Positions 12,004 to 23,346 of a DNA stretch of 64,000 nucleotides are shown piece by piece (the first letter of the stretch is position 1; each line of letters begins with the position of its first letter). The stretch comes from Pisolithus tinctorius. Its lineage: Eukaryota > Basidiomycota > Agaricomycetes > Boletales > Pisolithaceae. The position numbers and the translations under genes are program-made. Location of the stretch: contig JANFAH010000020.1 in NCBI GenBank assembly GCA_024663395.1, positions 1 through 64,000 of the forward strand, written 5' to 3'. The notes under the pieces were generated by a model. The model saw only the letters and a list, made by a program, of their open reading frames with translations. It made no database searches and was not told the origin of the DNA.

Positions 12004-13191
12004 ATGTACGCGAGATCCGAATATAGACAATACACCAATAACCTGACCTCTCGCACGACGCATTTCCCGATGCCGACTATGCTCGACTCCATCGACCATA
12101 ATCCAACGATACTGCTATCTGAAAAGTGGCCCTTTCTACCTTTCCAACCCTCAGAAAGACAGATGGACTTAGCTTTTTTTTCCCTTGGTCTCCACGTTCC
12201 CTGGTTCACCATGTTCACCATGAACAAGCATTTTGTACGTCTGTCTGCCTGTACTTATCCATCTGGCATACTTATTCATTCGGTCAAGGTCAATATCCAT
12301 GCTAACGACACAGTTTCTACTTCACAGGCCGATGAAATTGAGCTTGTCGATGCGATATCCAAATCAACTACCATCCAAAATCGGCACCATGTTATTAGAC
12401 TTCAGGTTCCACCTAGCATCCAGAACATCACAGTATCTTTCGAGCCAAAGTTTCAAGGTCCCATAGTACGTCATTCACCTCCGTGTTCTAGGATTGTGTT
12501 CACTCACCTCACGTTCCAGACCATAGAATTTTCGTTGACTACCATATTACCAGAAGATCCGTTCATCGCCAACTCCTTGCCTGCAGATGCCAACCAATCT
12601 GCCACCACAGTGAGTTACTACATGTTTAATTTTCTTGCTAATGCATTGCATAGGGCCCTGCAAGGACGTTGCCTGCAGCTCCAATCTCCGCCCTCTTTGA
12701 TGTGGGCAATGCTTCTCCGGTGACAACCATATCAAGTCAACGAGTGCCAAGCCCCTCACACCTCGTGCCCCTGCCATCGATAACAGTGAGACCAAGCCTG
12801 AAAGTCAGGAAGGGACCTCTAGGCTCCTCGAGGTAAGTTCTAATGGACCGTTCCTCGCTTTACTGATGTTGTCTTTTAGGAAGTCGCTTCAGAATTACCT
12901 GTCTCCGCTGTATCTGCTCGTGGTCCTCACTGTCCCCTCAAGTGTAGCTTCACACCTGATAGCTTTGCCGAATCTGAGGATATTGGTAGCATCAGCACAC
13001 AGTTCCTCCGTGTATGTATTCTTTTTTTTTCATTTTGTGTCATTATGTACTCATGTTATTACCTTACCTAGGACAGGTGGGCTCAGATAAGGGAGAACCT
13101 CATAGCTGGGCAGGAACGTTACAAGCCGATCTTCACTGATACTAGCACCCCCCCACCAAATGCTCTCACAAGTAGTACCTTCATCTTTGTA
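12004..13191 (+). CDS. Unknown spliced gene inside CACTA-like element
   Basis: I do not recognise this protein. Exons read with matching phases are 12004-12234, 12328-12465, 12520-12609 and from 12654, separated by GT..AG introns of about 45-93 nt. From about 12720 the most protein-like frame shifts by one and continues as a hydrophilic Ser/Thr/Pro/Glu-rich sequence (IDNSETKPESQEGTSRLLE, then EVASELPVSAVSARG, then WAQIRENLIAGQERYKPIFT) across two further introns to about 13191. The start may be a later ATG (12073 or 12211). Its place between the left terminus and the transposase suggests an element-encoded accessory protein, but no domain supports a function. Confidence 0.45.
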
Positions 13192-13266
13192 TGTAGAAAT
13201 TTGCCTTCGCGAGTTGTATAACCAGCATGCACATGATCTTTTTTTTTGTCCACGTGAGATCCCGTT

Positions 13267-13316
13267 CCCACCCATCCGCACCCACACCTGCACCCACACC
13301 CGCACCTGCACCCGCT
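13267..13316 (+). repeat. Short CCCACA/CCTGCA-type tandem repeat
   Basis: A pyrimidine-rich run of imperfect hexamers (cccaca, cctgca, cccgca) just before the transposase start. In one frame it reads as alternating Pro-Ala and Pro-Thr. It may be the 5' leader of the transposase or the low-complexity tail of the preceding gene. Confidence 0.6.
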
Positions 13317-13353
13317 ATGGTACATCGCCCACATCGATCAAGCTATCGCCTCG

Positions 13354-16300
13354 ATGGGGTTCCGGCAGTGCCATTGCAAGTCCAAAGGATGCCGTGGGGC
13401 TCTAGTCCCTGCCCACGTTGCCTTTGCCCATGAACGTGCTGATCTCCATAAAGCTACCGAGGCATTGAAGACCCAGCTGCGTGTGGCAGGCCTCCGTATT
13501 GTTCCTTCAACCTATAAAGACCACGGGTCTGTCTCACGAACGTTTCTGCACCCTATATGCTCCCCCCCTCCACTTCTCTCTGCTAACGTTGTTTTCTCTG
13601 ACCCCCCACATTCCTTGACTAGTCCTGTCGAGCAGGAGATGCTTGACCACGGTACTTTAACTGGTGAGGACCTCGATATTCTGACATTTGGCAGCGATCT
13701 ACCCAACCTGGGTCCCAATTTTCACAGTCCAGAGGCGCTCCTTTCGGCGGTCGACTATTTTCAGGAGTACAACATGTGGATGTCTACTACCTCTCGACCT
13801 CTAACATCTTTTGCCGCTTATCATCTCCCATCCAACCCAGAACAATGTGCTCTCGAGCGTCAGCTGCGACAGATCAGAGATCAGGTCCTTGACAAGCAAA
13901 ACTCCATATATGACGATGGTCAGCTAGAAGTACCCCATGATGTCAGCTTCACCTGGTCCTATCCCGATGAAGATGATGAGTCTCAAACTGACCCGACTGA
14001 TGAAGCTCTTCCCCACCTCACGCACGATGAAGACGATCCAGATCCATTCTTTATCGATGAGGAGGTGCGAGCAGACAGGGCTGACCTCGCAGAATTGCCA
14101 GACCATGTCGCGGTCATTCATGCAACCGTATCATGGCTCCACCTCCAATTCCATCTCCCATGCATTGCTTGCAATGCACTGCTTGCTATATTCTCGCTAC
14201 TTCTTCTGTTCTTTAACTCGAACTCAAGTCTTCCATTCACAACTCTCCACTCCAGCAATTGCATCCTCAGTGTCGATAAACCAGTTCACACGCTACCTGT
14301 CTGTCCAACATGTCACGATGTCTATCCGCCTGCCACATCACCGCTATGTCATGATACATGCACTTCCTGTAACGTTGATTTGTTTCTTCCAGGGCAAACC
14401 CTGCGGGGTAATGCACGCGCTTTGAAGACTCCTATCGTCAAGTACCCCTACCTCCCGCTATCCGAGCAGATTTCATCGATCCTCATGATTCCTGGTGTCG
14501 AGGACGTGCTTGATGGATGGCGAGGCAAGTCACGCTCGCCTGGCATCTATACGGACATCTTCGATGGCAGTATCTGCTGCACGAAGCTCAAAGGGCCTGA
14601 TGGCAAGTTATTTTTTTCAAATGACTGGAATGAACGACATGGCCCCAATAATGAGCTACGCCTTGGAGTTAACCTTGGTGTTGACTGGTACGTACTCATC
14701 TCATAGGCTCATAACTAATTGACGCTGAACACCCACCGGCCCTACAGGTCTTTGTACATTCAAAGTAACATCACGCCATCTCACTCATCGTGCCCTACCT
14801 CCTTCTCGATTTGCAACCTCCCTCCCAAATACAGATACTGGACCGCGAATCTCATGTGTACCGCATCATGCCAGGACCTAAAGAGCAAACACCGGACCAA
14901 GTACAATGTTTCCTTCGACCTATCGTCTCCGACTTACTGCGGCTCTGGAAATATGGCATCAAGATACCCACAGAATCCCAACCAGAAGGTGAGACTATCT
15001 CTTTTCGTACATAGATCTACTCAACCATAATAGGTCGCCTCGTTCGTGTCGCATTGGTTGCGGTTGTGTGTGACAAGCCTGCAGTGCATAAGATAGGTGG
15101 TTTTGCGTCACACTCACACAATTATTACTGCATGTGTTGCTGGATATGCTCGACGGACAAGGGAAATGTGAATGCTTTCCAGAAAGGAGGTGCGTCATTA
15201 CACACTGACTGTTAAACTTTTTCTTAATACCAAGACCAGCTCATCCCCCACAGACGAACGTAGAGCAATGCCGTTTAGGCGAGGAATATCGCAACCTCCC
15301 ATCTCCCAATGTGCAGAAGATTTTCATCAAAGATTTCGCAACACGCTATTCACAACTCTCTCATCTCCCATACTTCGATTTGGTTGAACAAGTTGTCATA
15401 GATCCCATGCATAACTTGTTCTTAGGTGAGTCATCCATCATGCCTGTTCCCTGCCGTGCTGAATGTCTCTTCCATTAATCTCAGGTCTCGTGAAGACGCA
15501 CTTCTACTACATATGGGTTCAAGGCAAGATACTACGACCAAATCATGAATTAGGCATGTTGCATAGCATGCTCGCAGATGTATGTCCCTCCCTCCCTCTC
15601 ATCATTTCATATACCAACCAATTGAAATGTTGTAGTTTATCATCCCAGGGTCGTGCAGCAAGCTGCCGACAGACATTGGGACCCCCGCCAGTGGGTCTTT
15701 GATGGCTGACCAGTGGTTGCTTCTTGCAACTGTCTACGGTCCCATCATCGTATGTGTTCAGCCAACTCACAGTGCTCACAACTAACCTTACCTGCCTTGA
15801 CTTAGATACCACAGATATGGAGCACATTCTTGCCAAGCAACGCCTCAGACGAGGCTTCTTCCCACCACATTGCTGTGATTGAGAGGGCTGAGACGGAGAA
15901 ACAACAGGAGGCGACTCGCAAAGCAAATAATAAGGTATCTCTAGCAGAAGCCAAGAAACGTGGAAAGGAGGCCTACGAGACCGAAAAAGCCCGGATTGCC
16001 CAGGAGAAGATCACCATCGCTGAGGCGAAACAATGCGAAAAACTCCAACAGGCAGCAGCGAAGCAAGCAGAGAAGGCACGGCAGGCTGGAGCAGCAAAAG
16101 TGAGTATTTTATCTCTATATATCTGTTGTTTCAGACTCACACTTTGCTAGGCATCGAAAAAGCGAAAGGCAAGCTCTCAAGACATCCAAGACCTACCTGA
16201 AGGTCAATTGTGTGGGCCACCTCCCCCACCAGGCGATCACATCGAACAGCTACCCAATGATCTGCAGATGCCTGAAGACGAGTGACTATGTCTCCACCCC

Positions 16301-17689
16301 AAGGAACCAGCAAACTTCCTTAAGTTGTCCATGGCCATTCGTATCCTCATCAAGCGTACCATCACCAACCATGACATCGACACTGCCAATGACTTACTAT
16401 GGGAGTATGGTAGAGAATTGATTAAGGTCCGTCACTGCTACACAGCACCGACTCCAAGCCTCACAGACCTCTGCAGCTTTATGGGTCCACTGTCATGAAA
16501 CCGAATCACCATTATGCGACACACGTTGGTGACTGCACCTGCAACTTTGGTCCTCTTCACGACTTCTGGACATTCCTTTTTGAACGCCTTAACAAGATCT
16601 TGAAGTCCTTCAAAGCCAACAACCACGCGAACAGCAAACTTGAATCCATGTTTTTTAAAGAGTTTCACAGAACTTGTGAGACTTCCAGAGTCGTAAGTCC
16701 AATTGCTTAAGCACTCGCTATCCTACTGAGTATATAACCAGATATACACGATGCGTACCAACCCAGCAAAGTCACTGTGATCGGAGGCTGCCCGAATCAT
16801 GCAGAAGGTCACGCATGAAGAGCGTGGCACCGTTGCTGGGCTTGTGGCCCTCTCTCAGGAACTCAACGAAATCAGCATGGATGGTACGGTTATGTTCACT
16901 CATATATATGATTAATTGACCACTATGACTGTGTGTTGCACAATAGGGATGGCTTACGCCCTAAGTCCTCGCCATCATGAGAATAACTTCTCATCTGAAA
17001 CCTATCGTTTACTCGCTCGCACTCTGAACGCTCGCTTTCCACATTCGCCTGTGCACTGTCAACACAAATGACCGACCTCACACGACAGCATTCCCCTCAA
17101 CCACAAAGGACTATTCTATGACTACGTTATAATCAAAGGCAAGTGAATTCATGCTTCGAAAGCAATCGGGACACGCTCGTCATCGCTCGTTCATGTCATG
17201 ATACCAGGTCAACTACCCATCCACGTATACAGCGAAATTCTTGAGATTTTTCAGGTCGATCAACACCTGCTCGATGGTAAACATAGCCTGTGGTTGGCCT
17301 GGATGCGATGGTTCAAGCCATATGAGGGGAACCAAGTGACAATCTGGGACAAATTGTAAGTTTGTTTCTATGGCCCATCATAACCCTCACTGACTGTCTT
17401 AAGTTCTACTCTAGGTGTTCGCTTATGGGAACTCGGAGAGTATCAAGAGCAAGAATCGCCGCTCCCATCGCTCGTCGACTTAGACTGGATCAAGAATTTG
17501 GTGGCCATGACAATCGTAACACTTGGAGAGAACCAGCAAAAGGTCTGGGCGACAGTAGACCTCGCAAAGGTGCGCCGCATCACAAATTTACTGATGCCAG
17601 ACTTGCCATTGAACAAATACATAGTGACAGGGCTTCTAACACATTACACATATGCACTTCATGGATTAGACATGTCAGTGGTAAAGTAG
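13354..17689 (+). pseudogene. Tnp2-type (Transposase_21) CACTA transposase, decayed
   Basis: DDE-type transposase of the CACTA Tnp2 group. It starts with a Cys motif (CHCKSKGCRGA). The conserved core runs from VEDVLDGWRGKSRSPGIYTD (near 14500) and LRLGVNLGVDW, through an intron to SNITPSHSSCPTSFSICNLP (near 14765), then PGPKEQTPDQVQ, VALVAVVCDKPA and the signature DPMHNLFLG (about 15401-15425). It continues to HHYATHVGDC and ends in KYIVTGLLTHYTYALHG. At least nine short introns fit. Lesions are a frameshift near 14860 and in-frame TGA codons at 16283-16285 and 16778-16780, and the start of the C-terminal part is also broken near 17068. The protein is therefore not expected to be functional. 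Confidence 0.85.
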
Positions 17690-17767
17690 TGGTATTCACA
17701 CATCAATGGAGCCTCTTGGATACGTTTAGACCGTTAGCCTGGCAAGTGAACAACGTGGTGAAGGTTT

Positions 17768-19870
17768 TCAGATGTTGACCGTATCATCTTCTGATTCTGA
17801 TGACATGCACATCCCTGCTTCGAGCCATTCCTTCAGCTCTTTGAGGTAGGTGGCATCTGCATCGAAAATTTCCCCCTGTCTAAGTGTCAAATAGAATCCC
17901 TTCAGCCAGTCAAGGCCTTCAACTACCTCCATGTCCGGATTCTTAGCGTGCCATGTTTCATCTACCATCGACTTGAAGATCGTAGCTTTGGGCTGTGGTG
18001 GATTATGATTTAAATGTTTTGGGGAAACATCGAAGATGTGTTTGTGGAACTTCTTGGTCGTCTTGTGACGTTTGCGCTGCGGTTCATCGTCTGCATTTCT
18101 CATGCTGCCACTAGAGGGTTCATTGACATCTTGCTGTTGTTTCAAGGCGCAGAAACTTAGCCAGCGAAGGAACGCGACGTACTATTGAACCAGACCCTCA
18201 GTGAGTGATGGTCTTTAGCATGCAAGTTGGCAACTTACATCGATAGATCGCCAAGCGTGACCTACGACTTTGTTTGCAGATTTCCCAACCTCCGCAAGCT
18301 TTCTTCTTTCCAAAGTATCCTCGCTGACATCACTGTCATTACAGGTGAGAACATCAGACCCAAGGTCTGTCTCGATAAGGGCCGCTGCACCCTTGTGGCC
18401 GGAATCTTGTTTGTATTGCAACGCTGCCTTGCGTTGAACTGCAGCGACCTAAGAGCTCATGAAGGGCATTAGCTAACCAGGTGAGTTTCGCAGCTTACTG
18501 TGGAACATCGGGCGCGCTGCTGACCATATTCCAGCCTTTGTTTGGCCTTGCGCATGCCCTGCTCAGTTTGGAGCTTGCTAGCTCTCTTATGGATACTCTG
18601 GAAATAGGTTTTGGCACACTCCGTTATTATTGGGAGGTTGAACGACTTGTCTGGGATATTTTTGACTTGGGTCAGCTCCCTCTGGCTCTGTTACCCTGCC
18701 GGTGAGTACCCACAAACATCGTTGAACGATGGTACTGCCACCTTTTCGTTGTTATAGACACGCTCAGTGACCTCTTCAATGAATTTAGCATTTAGCTTGT
18801 CGTCCACCTGCCCAAGCCAATTGGGGTGCCAAATCTCGACCCCTTCAGCAGTAAGTTCCAAGGGTTCTCCACTATCAAGAGGTTTGACAGCAGCTAGCGC
18901 CACCACACGAACTTTCTTGCTACGGCTACAGTCGATTCCACATAGTTGGCAGAACAGCGGCTGGATAATAGACTTGTAATGGGAAATAAGAATGTCCAGT
19001 GAGTGCATCCAATGAGTAGCATGGCATACTGACATACCTTTACAGCCGTATGATCATTGGAACTCGTCCTTGACGAGGCTTGCTTCAGGGCCACTTCACC
19101 TTTCTCTCGAAGTTCTGCAAAGCTCTGTTCAAGAGCGTCAAGGCGAGAAGTCACCGTTTTGTTGTCTTCCTTCAGTCTGGTAAGTTCTTCTTCGAGATTC
19201 ATCTTCCCTTCAGTAAGGTTTCTGATATCAACCATTATCTGCACGACTGTCGCTTGCAAGCTGTGCATAGGCTCGCGTTCATAGCCGCGCATTGGCTCAC
19301 GATCGTAACCATGCAGGTCTGGCACAAAGGACCCGCTTCTAGAACGATTTGGCGCATACATATGGGAATGGCCTTGCACAAGAACCTCACCATGTCCATG
19401 GCTATTTGACTGGCTACGAACAGACCTACTGGAATAGACTGGCGTAGTACATTCGTGTCCGTTTCTGTCCCCCTGGTAAGGCTTATAGCCGATTGGTTGG
19501 TTGGGCTGACTCCCTCCTAGATAGGGATAGGGCAGGGCTTCGTGTGGATCAACAGGACTGGTTGTCTCCACATCACGGAACTGATGCTGGAAGGAAAACG
19601 AGGGTGTGAATAGCTACAGAGGTAAGGCAAGGTGCATGGCTATTCAGACAGGAAATCTGTACTGACTGGTGGTCGGTCATTCTGTTGAGCAGGAGTACTA
19701 GTCGCGAATGGATCCAGCGTGCGCCCGCTCGTATTCGCTGATGGTCTGTCGCTTTGACTAGGAGGCGCGAACGGATCGTCTGGATGGCCAGGGAGGACAT
19801 TAGAGTGCCCCGACACGCGCCCACTCAGATGCGCCTGAGAGTACATCTGTCTACAGCACGGAAGACGCAT
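17768..19870 (-). CDS. Coiled-coil accessory protein of the CACTA-like element
   Basis: Minus-strand gene within the transposon, convergent with the transposase. Exons read in matching phases: a Pro/Ser-rich N-terminus (from ATG at 19870, or further upstream), then a Tyr/Gly/Ser-rich stretch leading into a clear coiled coil (LEEELTRLKEDNKTVTSRLD, near 19150). Next come a core block (WHPNWLGQVDDKLNAKFIEE, near 18800), a basic helical exon (YFQSIHKRASKLQTEQGMRK, near 18580), an acidic exon (near 18300) and a C-terminal exon with a basic patch (QRKRHKTTKKFHKH) ending DDTVNI. I found no stop or frame break. Similar coiled-coil genes accompany Tnp2-like transposons in agaricomycetes as far as I recall. 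The role is unknown; DNA binding or transposase partner is an inference. Confidence 0.6.
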
Positions 19871-20259
19871 TCATATGTGCTGGATTCAAATGAGGGGGCT
19901 GGGGGAGCAGCGAGCGAGGGCGGCACCCAGGGGGGGCGACCATTTTCAAAGTGCACTGTGTAGTAGGCACTCTGGATATAATCTGATCTTATTATTCTGA
20001 ATAGCGCAAGTGAAGACGGCGAGGATCGATGTGATTTATATGACACGACTCATGTACATATCCTATAATCACAGTGTAATCTGCTTAGAATATAGTTGAT
20101 GCATGTTGGAATTGTCATGACGATAAGTTTGTGAATCTGACCAGATTACACTTCGAAACGAGAACACCTCACGATGATTCTCAGACATATTATTAGCATT
20201 TACTACTCTTAGGATATAGTATGACTACAGCCTATCGCCCGACTATCACCGCACCCGAT

Positions 20260-20280
20260 TAAAATCCCGTTTCCGCAGTG
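20260..20280 (-). repeat. Right terminal inverted repeat of CACTA-like element
   Basis: Reverse complement starts CACTGCGGAAACG, and the repeat is followed directly by ATT (20281-20283), matching the ATT before the left end. It defines the right boundary of the 8.4-kb element. Confidence 0.88.
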
Positions 20281-20283
20281 ATT

Positions 20284-23200
20284 ATATCTATGTAATAGGG
20301 TCGTTCGGTGTTCGCAAAGGGAAAGAAGAGACTGCGCTGCTGTTGGATACAGGGCACAATATCAACACAAGATGACGACTGAAGTGGGATCGCTCGCAGG
20401 GCCCAATGCCAAGCTGTGATAACGTGCTAGGGAAGATGGCTGCGAGGCGCCGACAAGGAGACGCTCGAGGCTAGGGAGTGGCGGTGGGTGAGGCGCAGGG
20501 CGTGACAAGTTTGAAGTTTCATGTGTCAACTGGTGTACTCGCCTCTTTTCTCTCTTTGTCGCGTTCATCGCCTGCGTCACGTCAGGAAGATCCTTGGCAT
20601 TCGATCGCTGGGTACTCGACACCAGAGGGCGATATCAATGATGCTATCGTACTGACATGGACACAACCAGTTCAGAAACTGGGAACATGATTTGGGATGA
20701 TGTACGTGACAAAACTCTGCACGTCTGGCTAGGCCATTGAGCGTTCTAATAGGCTTCTGGTCATACTTCAGCTCGAAAGAAGGGACAGGATGGTCAGTAC
20801 GAACAAGCCGCGATGGCAGTCCGTGCCCAAGGCCGCCCGAACCGACGCCCATAAGGCTAGTATGTACTGCTGCAACGTCTCGGAGACGCTCCAGTGCTTC
20901 TGGGTTCGAATACTCGAAATACAAAGTCCCCCCCCGGGGGTGAGGATGAAGCAATACCCGTGGATGGGTTTGGACAGGTCCAAGAGCAGTCGCAGCCAGT
21001 CGCCGAGAAGCAAAAACCTCCAAGACCCGAACAATCGCCAGGACCTGTACCTCGGTTACCCATTCAGGAATCAACAGAGCCGCCACAAGCAAAACCCCGG
21101 CCAGAAAGCACACCTGGCGGGACTCCGCCTTTTTCACAGTATCTGCATCCCGAGGTTCTAACTATCAGTCTTACTCGACCATTCAGCGACACGGAACGAG
21201 CGCCCAAGGAAGATGAGGACTTGGACGCAGTGGCCTGTCGTGAGTGCGTTATCATGATATGTGATTGTCGTTTTTGGTGTGAGCGTAATATGGACACAGG
21301 TACCTTGCCTCAGACGCCGATTTTGTTACACATTTCTCTTTGTCATCATATGCCAAGTATGCGTGAGTGCCTCGTGCGCTGTGACCGTCCGGGTTGACCG
21401 TATCTATCTGTCTTCGCTTCCAATTCAAGTTTGCTGATGGACACAGCCTGAAGTTCATTACCAACATCCGGTTGTGAACTCTCAGTCTATTGTCCGACGT
21501 TGTGCTTCCTCTGCGCGGCGTATGTCCATACCATTGCTGCAGCTGCTCTCGTCTCTGACCGTCCCACAGCATGCACTCACATAACTTTGTGGATGGAACG
21601 CCGCAGTGATTGGCTTCATGCCGTCAAAATGCCTTACTATCAATACAATCTATTCGTGTCGAACCGTGTCCTTGTCATCGGGAATGTCGCATCCAGGGAG
21701 TATACATTCCAAGTTCTGGACCGTTATGACAGGTTCGCTGTCACCCGATCTCGTTCACAGCCTCTTGCTAACTAAATCTAATGCATGCAGTGGCGTTTTT
21801 GACACACATTCTGGTTTCAATCTGATGCTGTTCTGATCATCAAAGACTGTCAAACTGGCAAGCCCCGAAGGCTAGTGGTGCCACCACGCAAACAAAGCGC
21901 AAGTGGGTTCAAGATCCATTCAAGATCACCGTGCAAGTGATAGGCTTTTTTCTTCACGCTACTACTAACCCAAAGTGTAGACAGCCCTTGCTCGTTATGC
22001 AACGAAACACACGGCCACCTCTGATTCGGGCGCTGTGCGTCATGACAGAAAACTTCAATAACCACACGATATTATAACATGCGTCCGCCCAGCGCTTACC
22101 AACATACCTAGAGAGCAGCCAGTACCAACTTCTGCAACAGGTAGGATTAGAATCCGAAGGCCCCTGTTCACATGTCTTTCTCTCAGTATCATCGTTATCT
22201 GGGTTTCTTTTGCGTCGTTCCAAGCGAGCTAGAGAAGTCGTATGATGGCCCTTCGACTTCGCGAGGATTGAGCAAGGCGAGAGCCTGTCCAATGCAATGA
22301 CTTGCCATGAACAGTCCGCTTTCCCCGAGACCTAAGAAAACAGTTCTAGCTATGACATGTGGCAGCGGCACTATATCTCGACAACTCGTGCAATTCTCTC
22401 TGCACAGACAGCCCTCTTGCCCTAGTCTGCATCCTTCTCTGGGCATTCTGGTGGGGGTACGTTTCCGGGGCGGGTCACCGGGAGAGGCGGGTCTTGCAGG
22501 CCGGCTCACTTACCGCACGGTCCCCGTCTCCCCATTGTTCTGTACATGATCTTAGTTAGTAATCACCGACAGTCCGAGTCATTTGCGAAGCCCTTGCTAA
22601 CTTTCCGGATTGGATATCTGAGCGGCTTTGTATACTTGTCATGATGAGGGCTGACTTACTGCCACAGCGAATCACTTCACCTAAGGTGTTTTACGAACGT
22701 GTTGAAAGGATTGATCAGGCCCTCCGGCGGAGACGGGCGCTGCCTTAAGCGGTTAGGTGCTAGTTAGCGTTCCACGGATGGTGCTTCATCACCGACGCAA
22801 TGACTCAGACCAATGCGGATTATGTAGCGGCCTCCTGCGGAGCTTTCCAGAGACTGCTCAGGAGATTTTCTTCGCACCGTCGCAGATCCTATACCAAATC
22901 TGAGTGCAGCGGGACTCGTGAATGTTACTGCCAGCGACCTCTCTTTGTCACATGATATGCCTTGGTACCGCTCCTTCGAAGGCTATCACAGCTCCAGATC
23001 CAACCCATCTGTTTCTTTGAGCTAATGGTGTCAATTAGGGCGTCTATAAGTGTACGCATAATAGCTCTCGTCTTCGCTTGATTGATTTTATTTCTTAGTA
23101 GATATTTAGTCCAATGCTGCTCGTAACGAACGTGAAGGCTCAATATATCAGTGAAGGAAATTATACTCATGAGCCTCGCAATAATTTCATATCCGCCATA

Positions 23201-23346
23201 GTCCACAAGTGTTTATTAGCAGAAGTAATTCGTACACCATTTCTAGTTTGACCCCTCGGAACCACAGAACAAGCAGAGATCTCAAGAAACAATGTCCAGA
23301 AGCATAAGATGGCCCAGCATGGAAAGAGGAAGCTCAAACGAATCTG
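20284..23346. other. Region without recognisable gene
   Basis: About 3 kb with several open frames on both strands but none I can name. The most protein-like plus-strand pieces are a Pro/Glu-rich segment around 20920-21240 (for example SQPVAEKQKPPRPEQSPGP) with possible splice sites, and a short frame near 21600-21770. The minus-strand frame 20577-21137 overlaps them. Only one of the overlapping strands can be coding, and I see no domain to decide. A small decayed unknown gene is possible. No inverted repeats or tandem arrays stood out. Confidence 0.4.

Larger units (their letters stand above)
11858..20280. mobile_element. Complete CACTA-like (Tnp2) DNA transposon
   Basis: An 8,423-bp element bounded by inverted repeats. 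The left end starts CACTGCGGAAACG at 11858 and the right end is its reverse complement ending at 20280. Over 21 bases they differ at only two adjacent positions. The trinucleotide ATT flanks both ends directly (11855-11857 and 20281-20283), a 3-bp target duplication as expected for CACTA/EnSpm elements. Inside are an unknown spliced gene (+), a Tnp2-type transposase (+) and a coiled-coil accessory gene (-). The transposase carries stops, so the copy is probably non-autonomous now. The near-perfect ends and target duplication suggest a fairly recent insertion. Confidence 0.88.

Noticed and set aside
20895..20915. tRNA-like B-box (GGGTTCGAATAC)
   Set aside because: No matching A-box, acceptor stem or complete B-box (GGTTCGANNCC) in the surrounding 90 bases. 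Other GGTTCGA occurrences lie inside the P450 gene or lack partners.
20577..21137. 186-codon minus-strand frame as a gene
   Set aside because: It overlaps plus-strand Pro-rich frames, has no recognisable motif and no splice context; either strand could be the shadow.
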